A stretch of DNA of 9,518 nt from Coriobacteriales bacterium. GTDB taxonomy: Bacteria; Actinomycetota; Coriobacteriia; Coriobacteriales; UBA8131. The notes under the pieces were generated by a model. The model searched no databases, was not told the DNA's origin, and worked only from the letters and a program-made list of their open reading frames with translations. Of the stretch, positions 1 through 6,778 are shown one piece after another (within the stretch, counting starts at the first letter, position 1; each line of letters begins with the position of its first letter). The position numbers and the translations under genes are program-made. The stretch covers positions 1 to 9,518 of the forward strand of contig JAISMZ010000186.1 of assembly GCA_031276475.1 (NCBI GenBank), read 5' to 3'.

Positions 1-1369
1 GCAGCCGAGGGACGACGCCTATGGGGATGTAGCTGCTCTGATTGGGTTGGAGCTCCTCGGTTTTTTTGGCCTTGGTAATGGTGGCAACACCTCTGACGAC
101 AACCCAGTGTTCGCTGCGATGAAAGTGACGCTGCAAAGAGAGACTTTTATCGGGCAGGACGGTGATCAGCTTCACTTTGTATCCGGGCGCCTCGTCAAGT
201 ACCTGATAATACCCCCAGGGGCGATAGACACGAGTGCCTTCGTCAAAAAACCGTTTCTGCCCGCCGGCCTCTGCGGCGATGATATCCTTGATCTTTGCCG
301 AGCTGTCGCGTTTGGAGACGTAGACGGCATTGTCGGTAGTGGCGATGATCACATCGCTCAGGCCCTGAGCGACCACCAGGCTGCCGTCGTCGCGGTTGAT
401 GATACTGGTGTTTTGGCAGTCGGAGAAGATGTTGTTGTCGCCTGATGAGCGGTTGCCACAGGAGTCGGCAGCGGACATCTCGGCAAAGGCTTCCAAACCG
501 CCCACATCGCTCCAGGCAAACGCTGCGGGCACGACCTTGATTTTGCGGGATTTCTCAATCAGCGCGTAGTCTATGCTCACGGCGGGTAGCGGGGCCATCT
601 TGTTCGCGTCGAGCAGCAGAAGGTTTTGCCCTGCGATCATCTGGCTGGCGGCGAGCAGATCCCGACAGGCCGCGAGCAGATCCCCGCAGTGCTCTGCCAG
701 TTCAGCGAGCATCGTGGATGCGCGAAACATGAACATGCCGCTGTTCCAGAGATATTCGCCCTGTTCAAGATAGTCCCGAGCGGTGGCCGCATCGGGCTTC
801 TCCACAAATCGGATGACGTCGTTGCCCTGATGTCTGATGTAGCCGTATCCCGTGCGAGGCGAGTTCGGCTTAATGCCAAAGGTGACGATGAAACCTGCAA
901 GGGCAAGGTCTTTGGCCTCGGTGAGTGCCGCGTGGTACTCCATCTCGCCGCTTATCAGAGCATCGGTTGGGGCAACCAACATAATCTCGTCGGGTGCCGA
1001 TCGCAAGGCGGCGATGGCGATGGCGGTCGTGGTGTTCTTTGCCATTGGCTCCAGGATTAACGAACACGTACCGGGCTCGCCAGGAGCGTTGGTCCCGTTC
1101 AGCTCGGGTACCCGTTCCAGCTCGTTGAGCACGATGAAGCGATACGATTCGTTGGTGATCACCGTGAAGGCGTCAAACAGGCCCAGGTTGCGGCGGATCG
1201 CCTTGCTAAAAAGCGACTCCCCGCCGTCCAGGGCCAGGAACTGTTTGGGATAGTCCCGGCGCGAGAGCGGCCAGAGGCGCAGACCGCCGCCGCCTGAAAG
1301 GAGCACGCAATGGCCGTGGATGGCCGCAGGGAGGCAATCTGTTGGATCAGGCGAAGGACTTGCTGTCAT
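1..1369 (-). CDS. manC: Mannose-1-phosphate guanylyltransferase / mannose-6-phosphate isomerase, 3' end cut by window edge
   Basis: Cytosolic enzyme that makes GDP-mannose from mannose-1-phosphate and GTP. The C-terminal cupin may also interconvert mannose-6-P and fructose-6-P. Reading the minus strand gives 456 codons without a stop. The nucleotidyltransferase signature is SGGGGLRLWPLSR at about residues 25-37; the family usually has GGSGTRLWPLSR, so two positions are changed. Further hallmarks are EPMAKNTTTAIA (108-119), FVEKP (188-192), YLWNSGMFMF (206-215), SIDYALIEKS (265-274) and WSDVGG (286-291). The isomerase half shows RPWGYY (383-388) and SLQRHFHRSEHW (411-422), with presumed metal ligands H415, H417 and E420. 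The frame reaches the window edge within the YIP...RL motif, so roughly 25-35 residues are probably missing. The ATG at 1369 is preceded by AGAAAGG with a 5-base gap. It is divergent from the wall-protein genes. The family call is very secure; whether both activities are present is inferred. Confidence 0.95.
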   Translation of the reverse strand, partial: MTASPSPDPTDCLPAAIHGHCVLLSGGGGLRLWPLSRRDYPKQFLALDGGESLFSKAIRRNLGLFDAFTVITNESYRFIVLNELERVPELNGTNAPGEPGTCSLILEPMAKNTTTAIAIAALRSAPDEIMLVAPTDALISGEMEYHAALTEAKDLALAGFIVTFGIKPNSPRTGYGYIRHQGNDVIRFVEKPDAATARDYLEQGEYLWNSGMFMFRASTMLAELAEHCGDLLAACRDLLAASQMIAGQNLLLLDANKMAPLPAVSIDYALIEKSRKIKVVPAAFAWSDVGGLEAFAEMSAADSCGNRSSGDNNIFSDCQNTSIINRDDGSLVVAQGLSDVIIATTDNAVYVSKRDSSAKIKDIIAAEAGGQKRFFDEGTRVYRPWGYYQVLDEAPGYKVKLITVLPDKSLSLQRHFHRSEHWVVVRGVATITKAKKTEELQPNQSSYIPIGVVPRL

Positions 1370-1374
1370 GGGGG

Positions 1375-1381
1375 CCTTTCT
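1375..1381 (-). promoter_or_regulatory. Ribosome binding site of manC
   Basis: On the minus strand AGAAAGG lies 5 bases before the ATG at 1369. It is a fair but not ideal Shine-Dalgarno match. It supports this start, which leaves about 20 residues before the nucleotide-binding loop strand, slightly more than is usual for the family. Confidence 0.5.
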
Positions 1382-1414
1382 GGTGTTAGATTGGCTGGGA
1401 GCGGTGCAACAGTT

Positions 1415-1443
1415 ATTTTAGCCGATAAAGCGATATGCCGTTC
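1415..1443 (-). promoter_or_regulatory. Candidate manC promoter (weak)
   Basis: On the minus strand TAAAAT (1420 to 1415) is a plausible -10 box, about 45 bases before the manC ATG. With a 17-base spacer the -35 position falls at 1443-1438, which reads GAACGG and does not resemble TTGACA. That -35 position lies inside the 22-bp palindrome, so a protein bound there could block or assist polymerase. This is inference from position only. Confidence 0.3.
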
Positions 1444-1458
1444 ATCGCGATGAACGGC
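1437..1458. promoter_or_regulatory. Perfect 22-bp palindrome, candidate operator
   Basis: The half-site GCCGTTCATCG is followed directly by its exact reverse complement, with no spacer. It sits in the 169-base region between the divergent manC and protease genes, overlapping the candidate manC -35 position and ending just before the -35 position of the protease promoter. No T-run follows on either strand, so it is unlikely to be an intrinsic terminator. A gapless palindrome of this length between divergent promoters fits a dimeric repressor or activator site. The regulator is not in the window. Confidence 0.5.
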
Positions 1459-1459
1459 A

Positions 1460-1488
1460 CTACCCAAAAACAAAAAACTCTGTATAAT
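1460..1488 (+). promoter_or_regulatory. Promoter of the S8 protease gene
   Basis: A perfect consensus -10 box TATAAT lies at 1483-1488. The -35 position is poor: CTACCC at a 17-base spacing, or TACCCA at 16. Between the two boxes is an A-rich stretch (1466-1477). Transcription would begin near 1495, giving a leader of about 44 bases. A strong -10 with a weak -35, next to a palindrome, suggests dependence on an activator or control by a bound regulator. Confidence 0.55.
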
Positions 1489-1525
1489 AGGCACTATCAG
1501 AAATAATACCAGGACACAATGGTAC

Positions 1526-1531
1526 GGGAGG
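1526..1531 (+). promoter_or_regulatory. Ribosome binding site setting the GTG start of the protease
   Basis: GGGAGG lies 7 bases before the GTG at 1539. It selects that GTG over the upstream ATG at 1519, which is in another frame. The resulting N-terminus is a textbook signal peptide, which confirms the choice. Confidence 0.75.
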
Positions 1532-1538
1532 CTTACAG

Positions 1539-4500
1539 GTGCGTAATTCAGCCAGAAATAAAATGATAGGCATTCTGCTTGCGGTTGCCCTCAGCCTGAG
1601 CATGTTCTCGCCGGCAGCCTTTGCCAGCGAATCCCCTTCTGACGCTCAGGCGCTGCCGGGCAGCACTGAGATTCAGACCAGTAGCGAACCGGGCGGGGAT
1701 GCGCAGGCGACGACTTCGGGGACGATTGGCGGGGCTGTTGAGGAGGGCAAATCTCAGGTAGAAGGCGAATTTACCACTTTGGAGGAGGCCGTGCAGGCCG
1801 GGGCTGCCTCCGACGTGCCGGATAACCCCGAGGCCTTTGCTGCTGGCGAGATAATCGTCGTGCTTAAGAGTGATGACGCCGTTGCCAACGAGGTGGAGGC
1901 GGTTGAGGAGGAGATCGACGAGATCTCTGAGACGGAGGGCGCCGTTGTAGAGCTGATAGACGATGAGACCGATGAGCAGCCCACCGCAGTGGTTGAGTTG
2001 CCGGCCGACGTCTCGGTCGCCGATGCCTTATTGGCCGCCGCGAACAGCGATGAGGTTGCCTATGCGCAGCCGAATTTCCTTTATCGGTTGCTGGAGGATG
2101 AGTCGGCTGAGGGGGCGCAGCAGCTGCAGGGGGTCTCGCCTTTGGCTACGGTGAATGATCCCAATTTCTCAATTCCTGACCGCAAATGGTGGCTGGATGC
2201 GGTTAATGCCTACGATGCCTGGGATGTCCAAAAAACTGAAGGAGAGGTGACCGTCGCTGTTATCGATACTGGCGCGCGATTGACCCATGATGACCTTGAC
2301 AATACTATTCTTCAAAATCTGGCCTGGGATGCTTATCGAAAGCAGCTTCTCTCAGAGTCGGTTTCAAAAAATCAGATTAGTCAGGGTGGCGATGTTTGGG
2401 GCCATGGCACTCACGTTGCTGGCATCGTTGCTGCGGAGGCGAACAATAACCTCCTTGGTGCGGGAGTTTCTTACAATGCAAATATTCTACCCATTAACGT
2501 ATCTTATTTATCTGAGGGTAAGCTCATTATATCTACACTTACCATACGTTCGGCTCTTGACTATATCATTAACAATAAAACTGCATACAATATCAGGGTT
2601 GTGAACATAAGTCTCGGGGGCTATGCGAGCGATGGTGTAGATCACGACCTTCATGATAAGATCAGGCAAGCCTATGATAACGGCATCCTCTGCGTCTGTG
2701 CTGCTGGAAATGACAACACATCCGCTATCAGTTATCCCAGCGATTGGGACGAGGTCATATCGGTTACCAGTATAGATTCTGATTTTAAGCGTTCATCGTT
2801 CAGCGATCATAATGCGCATAAGGATATTGCGGCGCCGGGCGGCTTTTATAAACAATCGGTCTGGCCGGAGTCAAACACTATTTTCAGCACTACGCGCGCC
2901 GGTGATTCTTCTGGTGGCTATATGCATGGCACCTCCATGGCCTCTCCCGTGGTTGCCGGTATCGCGGCCATGCTTTTTGCGGCCAATCCGGATCTTACGG
3001 TTGATCAAGCTAAGCAAATCCTTTACGGCACTGCGCGCGACCAACTCAGTAATGATCCGCTAGACACGCCCGGAAGAGATGATTACTATGGTTGGGGCGT
3101 TGTTGATGCCGCTGAGGCCGTTCTAGAAGCGGCAGGTGGAGGTTCTCCACAGCCGGGCGCTGAGCCTACTGCACCGACTCCAGCTAGTCCCCAGACGGAA
3201 AAATACTATCCTGGCTGCTATTCTCCCACTTTTGATGTCACTCTCAGAAACGCTTTTACGATTAAGGCCGAGGGGGGCAACCTCAGCTACCAGTGGTACA
3301 GCAGCGAGAGCTACCTGGCCGATGGAGCCTTGGATTCAGCCACTGCGATATCCGGTGCCACCAGGGCATACTACCAACCTCCTAATAATAATACCCGTCG
3401 CTACTTTTATTGCAAGATCAGCAATACGCTTAATGGGTCTGCTGCCTTCGCCTTCTCTCGCGTTGTCCTTGATCCTTATAACAGCGCAGTGCCAGTGACC
3501 TTGACGGCTGGCAGCGTCACCAAACCTTACGATGGCCGGGCGCTTACCGCAAGCTCTTGCAGCGCCAGCTATCCTCCCGGTGTGACCTCCGCAGTTGCCT
3601 GGCTTCAGGGTTCTCAGACCGCCATTGGCAGCTCGCTCAGCACCGTTGCGCGCTACATTCTCTATGCGGACGCCAGCCGGACGATCGACGTCACGGCCTA
3701 CTATACGAATGTCACTCTAAACCCCGGCACCCTCACCGTAACCAAGCCCCCAGTGACCCCTGCGGCGCGCCTGGAGGGCTCCACCCGTTATGACACCATG
3801 GTCGCGGTTAATAATCAGGGCTTCAGTGCCGCTGATACCGATGTCGTGATCCTGTCAACGGGCGAGAAGTTCCCCGACGCTTTGGCTGCGGCGGGGTTGG
3901 CGGGCGTCACCTCGGCGCCTATCGTCACGACGGCTCCGAATGCGCTTTCCAGCCAGGCACACCAGATGATCGCACGGCTTCAGCCAAAGAAAATATATCT
4001 GTTGGGCTCTGACGATACCATCTCATATGCGGTTGAAAACCAACTGAACAGTGAGTTTCCCGGCGTGACTTTAAAGCGCCTCGCCGGCAGCGACCGCTAT
4101 CTTACGGCGTTGCAGATCTATCGAGAGGGCGCAGAGATTGGCACCTGGGGCAAAACGGCGATTGTCGCCTGCGGCGAGAAGTTCCCTGACGCGCTTTCCG
4201 TCTCGCCCCTCAGCTATGCCGGCAAGTTCCCAATCTTTCTGGCCAGCACAGGCTCTGGGCTGCCCGCTCTTGCGGTTGAGGCCATCCGCGCCGGTGGGTT
4301 TACCGAGGTCGTGCTGCTGGGCGGCTCTAACTCGGTACCCCAAGCGGTGGAGGTGCAGTTGTCGGGCTTAAACCTTCGTCGTTTGGAGGGCGCCGATCGT
4401 TATCAGACTTCGGTGCAGGTAGCCGCTTACTCCGTTGCCACGCTGCCGGGCCAGATCAGCATCAGCAGCCCGATTGTCACCACGGGTACCAAGCCCTATG

Positions 4501-4703
4501 ACGCCCTCTCGGGCGGTGTTCTGGGGGGTAAGACCGGCAATGTCTTGCTCCTGGCAGACAGCGGCGATTCCGGGTATCACGCGATAGGTGACTATCTCAA
4601 ACCCCACAGCGGCTCTATCGGTCGCGCCTTTATCCTGGGCAGCCGCGACACTTTGTCTGACCCTCTGGTTGAGACGATACGCGCGTCCATCCAGCAGCTA
4701 TGA
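1539..4703 (+). CDS. Secreted subtilisin-family (S8) serine protease with YDG-like domain and three CWB2 wall-binding repeats
   Basis: Predicted exported, wall-attached endopeptidase of 1054 residues. A signal peptide occupies 1-29 (basic start, hydrophobic core, AFA then S30). A very acidic stretch leads into a propeptide-like domain at 103-185, from GEIIVVLK to AQPNF. The S8 catalytic domain spans about 210-545: Asp243 in VIDTG, His289 in GHGTHVAG, oxyanion Asn391 in AAGND and Ser466 in GTSMASP, so all catalytic residues are present. A Pro/Gly linker follows, then an Ig-like domain (about 560-647, core SYQWY), a YDG/MBG-like domain (about 649-738, core KPYDG), and CWB2 repeats beginning near 744, 847 and 948. 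There is no LPXTG motif, so anchoring should be through CWB2. The start is GTG. GC content falls sharply within the catalytic domain. Substrate unknown: it could process surface proteins or degrade host protein. Family call very secure. Confidence 0.95.
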   Translation: MRNSARNKMIGILLAVALSLSMFSPAAFASESPSDAQALPGSTEIQTSSEPGGDAQATTSGTIGGAVEEGKSQVEGEFTTLEEAVQAGAASDVPDNPEAFAAGEIIVVLKSDDAVANEVEAVEEEIDEISETEGAVVELIDDETDEQPTAVVELPADVSVADALLAAANSDEVAYAQPNFLYRLLEDESAEGAQQLQGVSPLATVNDPNFSIPDRKWWLDAVNAYDAWDVQKTEGEVTVAVIDTGARLTHDDLDNTILQNLAWDAYRKQLLSESVSKNQISQGGDVWGHGTHVAGIVAAEANNNLLGAGVSYNANILPINVSYLSEGKLIISTLTIRSALDYIINNKTAYNIRVVNISLGGYASDGVDHDLHDKIRQAYDNGILCVCAAGNDNTSAISYPSDWDEVISVTSIDSDFKRSSFSDHNAHKDIAAPGGFYKQSVWPESNTIFSTTRAGDSSGGYMHGTSMASPVVAGIAAMLFAANPDLTVDQAKQILYGTARDQLSNDPLDTPGRDDYYGWGVVDAAEAVLEAAGGGSPQPGAEPTAPTPASPQTEKYYPGCYSPTFDVTLRNAFTIKAEGGNLSYQWYSSESYLADGALDSATAISGATRAYYQPPNNNTRRYFYCKISNTLNGSAAFAFSRVVLDPYNSAVPVTLTAGSVTKPYDGRALTASSCSASYPPGVTSAVAWLQGSQTAIGSSLSTVARYILYADASRTIDVTAYYTNVTLNPGTLTVTKPPVTPAARLEGSTRYDTMVAVNNQGFSAADTDVVILSTGEKFPDALAAAGLAGVTSAPIVTTAPNALSSQAHQMIARLQPKKIYLLGSDDTISYAVENQLNSEFPGVTLKRLAGSDRYLTALQIYREGAEIGTWGKTAIVACGEKFPDALSVSPLSYAGKFPIFLASTGSGLPALAVEAIRAGGFTEVVLLGGSNSVPQAVEVQLSGLNLRRLEGADRYQTSVQVAAYSVATLPGQISISSPIVTTGTKPYDALSGGVLGGKTGNVLLLADSGDSGYHAIGDYLKPHSGSIGRAFILGSRDTLSDPLVETIRASIQQL
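3768..4700 (+). repeat. Triple CWB2 cassette of the protease
   Basis: Three diverged protein repeats of about 100 residues begin with RLEGSTRYDT (744), RLAGSDRYLT (847) and RLEGADRYQT (948). Each contains a DAL motif and a hydrophobic strand ending in LLG or ILG. The DAL motifs differ by position: DALAAAGLAG, DALSVSP, DALSGG. In C. difficile three such repeats together form one wall-polymer binding unit, so this is probably a complete anchor. Confidence 0.9.
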
Positions 4704-4728
4704 CTGTCATTGCCACTGCGGATATGAT
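4700..4728 (+). promoter_or_regulatory. Candidate promoter of the GH25 gene
   Basis: A -35 like ATGACT (4 of 6 consensus bases) and a -10 TATGAT (5 of 6; 4723-4728) are separated by 17 bases. The -35 overlaps the protease stop codon. The 75-base gap (4704-4778) shows no terminator, so the GH25 gene could have its own promoter and also be read through from the protease gene. Confidence 0.45.
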
Positions 4729-4778
4729 ATGCTGTTGAACAATCAATGCAGTAACGGAGAAGCGAAACAGGTATATCC

Positions 4779-6698
4779 ATGAACACCGCATCATCAAAAC
4801 GACGGCTGTCTTTTATCATCACACTTTGCCTGCTCTTGGCGTTTGGCCTTGTTCCGGCTACAGCTTTTGCGCAGACCTCTGCTCCTGGAGGGCCTGGCAG
4901 CTCCGAAGCTTCTAAAGCGCAGACGGCGCAGGCCCTGCAGGCTGCCGACGGCCCGACGAGCTTTGCTGAGCGGCCGCTCGGATACGGTAACGCCAGCCGC
5001 CTGAACGGCATTGATGTCTCATCCTGGCAGCCGGCCAACATCGGTTATCTTGTTGACTACGACTTCATGATTGCCAAGTCCACCCAGGGCACCTGGTACA
5101 CCAATCCCTATTTTAGCCAACAGGCCGACAGCGCCCTTGCACGCGGCAAGAAGCTTGGCATCTACCACTTTGCTGACCCAGCCACCGATCCGGTGGCCGA
5201 GGCTCGCTATTTTGTTGACCACATCCGCAGCTACATCGGCAGTGCCATCCCGTTTCTTGACTACGAGGCTGGCGCTCTGAACAACGGCCGTGAGTGGGTG
5301 CGCTCCTTTCTGCGCGAGTTCAAGAGCCTGACCAGCGTGAACTGCGGGCTGTACTGCTCCAGCTACTACATCAGGCTACAGAGCCTCGACAGCCTTTGCC
5401 TCGAGGAGGAGACCCTGCTCTGGAACGCCAACTACTGGTTTGACCATCAGCCTTTTTACGCCTACGATCAAAGCATCACGCCTGGCGTGGAGTGTGATAT
5501 CTACCAGTACACTTCCTCCGGCCACCTGCCTGGTTACGACAGTGCCCTCGACCTCAATGTCTTTTACGGCACTACAGTCGACTGGGACTGGTATACGATG
5601 AACTATACCGACCAATTTGTGTCCGAGCAGACCGTACGCCTGGCTGGAGGCGGCGGTAGCCGCTACAAGACCATGCAGGACGTTGTGGAGACTTTCCTTG
5701 AGAACACCGTTACGAGACGGGCAGATACGCTGATTTTGGCCAAAGGCACAGATTACCCCGACGCGCTTGCGGCTTCTGGGTTGGCAGGTATCTACGATGC
5801 CCCCATTGTGATCACAAAGACCGACTCTCTGAGTCCTGAGGCTGCGGCAGTGATCAGTGCTGCAGCGCCTTCAAGGATATTCGTGTTGGGTGATGCCGCA
5901 GGTTCATTGGGCCAGCCGATCGTCGATGCTGTGCAGGCCCTGGCTCCCAGCGCAAGTATCAAGCGCCTTGGTGGCCCGACCCGTTACGACACGGCATTGG
6001 AAATCTATCGTGAAGGCGCCGGGATCCCCGGCGGTGCTGAGATTCCAGCCGACGCTCAGGGGACGGACGCACACTGGTCCAATATCGCTATCATCACCCG
6101 CGGCGATAACTTTGCCGATGCCCTCTCGGTTTCACCTTTTGCCTGGGCCACCCACACAGCGGTGTTCCTCGCCGATCCCTCTACGGGTCTGAGCGCGGAA
6201 TCCCTCAGTGCCGTGGCCGGGGGTCGTTTTAGCAAGGTCTATATCCTCGGAGACGAGAATTCTATCCCCGATTTGGCGATCTCCCAGTTAGCTGGAGCAG
6301 GTATTGGCGGCTCCGCGCGGGTTACAGTGGCATCCGAGCTTGCCGCAGCGGCAACGGCGCCTGTTGTGCGTCTGGCCGGGATAGATCGCTACCATACCAG
6401 CGTTTTAATAGCTGAGGAGTCCTTGAGTGCTAACGAAGGGACGGTTGCGGAATTGGGTTATAATCATACGCTCATCGCCAAAGGCAGCGATTTTCCCGAT
6501 GCGCTTTCGGGAGGTGCACTGGCAGGCCTGTTGGGCTCTACCCTGGTATTGGTCAACAGCGCTTCTGGTACGGGCGACCATGCACTTAATGAGTACATCC
6601 TGAGGCACGACGACGCGATCAATCATCTCTATGTCCTTGGTGACTCAAACTCCATATCCTCCTACCTTATGACAAAGCTGGATAGGGCGGCGCGATAG
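4779..6698 (+). CDS. Secreted GH25 muramidase (lysozyme) with three CWB2 wall-binding repeats
   Basis: Predicted extracellular peptidoglycan hydrolase cutting the MurNAc-GlcNAc bond. In the 639 residues a signal peptide covers 1-31 (basic start, hydrophobic core, AFA then Q32). An Ala/Ser-rich linker follows, then a GH25 domain at about 75-275. GH25 hallmarks are IDVSSWQ with Asp79, FLDYE with Asp161 and Glu163 (the usual catalytic DxE), LWNANYW (214-220) and LDLNVFYG (257-264). Three CWB2 repeats start near 287, 396 and 531 and run to the C-terminus. Insertions of about 18 residues lie in repeat 2 and before repeat 3. The start ATG has only a weak AGG 7 bases upstream; GGAG at 4756 is too far. 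It is 75 bases downstream of the protease and shares its anchor type. Likely roles are wall turnover, autolysis or attack on neighbours; the sequence cannot decide. No immunity gene is visible. Confidence 0.95.
   Translation: MNTASSKRRLSFIITLCLLLAFGLVPATAFAQTSAPGGPGSSEASKAQTAQALQAADGPTSFAERPLGYGNASRLNGIDVSSWQPANIGYLVDYDFMIAKSTQGTWYTNPYFSQQADSALARGKKLGIYHFADPATDPVAEARYFVDHIRSYIGSAIPFLDYEAGALNNGREWVRSFLREFKSLTSVNCGLYCSSYYIRLQSLDSLCLEEETLLWNANYWFDHQPFYAYDQSITPGVECDIYQYTSSGHLPGYDSALDLNVFYGTTVDWDWYTMNYTDQFVSEQTVRLAGGGGSRYKTMQDVVETFLENTVTRRADTLILAKGTDYPDALAASGLAGIYDAPIVITKTDSLSPEAAAVISAAAPSRIFVLGDAAGSLGQPIVDAVQALAPSASIKRLGGPTRYDTALEIYREGAGIPGGAEIPADAQGTDAHWSNIAIITRGDNFADALSVSPFAWATHTAVFLADPSTGLSAESLSAVAGGRFSKVYILGDENSIPDLAISQLAGAGIGGSARVTVASELAAAATAPVVRLAGIDRYHTSVLIAEESLSANEGTVAELGYNHTLIAKGSDFPDALSGGALAGLLGSTLVLVNSASGTGDHALNEYILRHDDAINHLYVLGDSNSISSYLMTKLDRAAR
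5637..6695 (+). repeat. Triple CWB2 cassette of the muramidase
   Basis: The repeats begin with RLAGGGGSRYKT (287), RLGGPTRYDT (396) and RLAGIDRYHT (531). The DAL motifs in order are DALAASGLAG, DALSVSP and DALSGG, matching the protease cassette position by position. Repeat 1 with repeat 1 and repeat 2 with repeat 2 look closer between the genes than repeats within one gene, for example TALQIYREGAEI against TALEIYREGAGI in the second repeats. Confidence 0.9.
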
Positions 6699-6712
6699 TC
6701 TTATGGCGCCGC
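6687..6712. other. Short hairpin at the convergent gene junction
   Basis: GCGGCGC (6687-6693) pairs with GCGCCGC (6706-6712) around a 12-base loop, overlapping the GH25 stop codon. There is no T-run, so it is not a clear intrinsic terminator. The 80-base gap between the convergent genes (6699-6778) contains nothing else convincing. It may limit read-through weakly. Confidence 0.25.
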
Positions 6713-6778
6713 TCGGGCAGGCAGGTGATTGCGGCCGCGTGCTGATGTCTCTCTGAACAATACGTCCGCTGCGCTTCG

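Noticed and set aside
651..684. Direct repeat GCGAGCAGATCCC, 21 bases apart
   Set aside because: It lies within manC and encodes the similar helix pieces DLLAACR and DLLAAS. Only two copies exist, so it is likely chance or a minor duplication.
47..1253. Several plus-strand open frames of 65-144 residues
   Set aside because: They are antisense to manC, whose protein motifs are unmistakable, and they have no recognisable domains.
1437..1477. Palindrome plus A-rich tract as an intrinsic terminator
   Set aside because: On the plus strand it is followed by A-rich, not T-rich, sequence. On the minus strand the T-run precedes the stem. Both neighbouring genes start here, so there is nothing to terminate.
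4704..4778. Terminator between the protease and muramidase genes
   Set aside because: No GC-rich stem followed by T residues is present in this gap.
6731..6738. GCGGCCGC palindrome between the convergent genes
   Set aside because: An 8-base palindrome is expected by chance in GC-rich DNA, and no T-run or partner element accompanies it.
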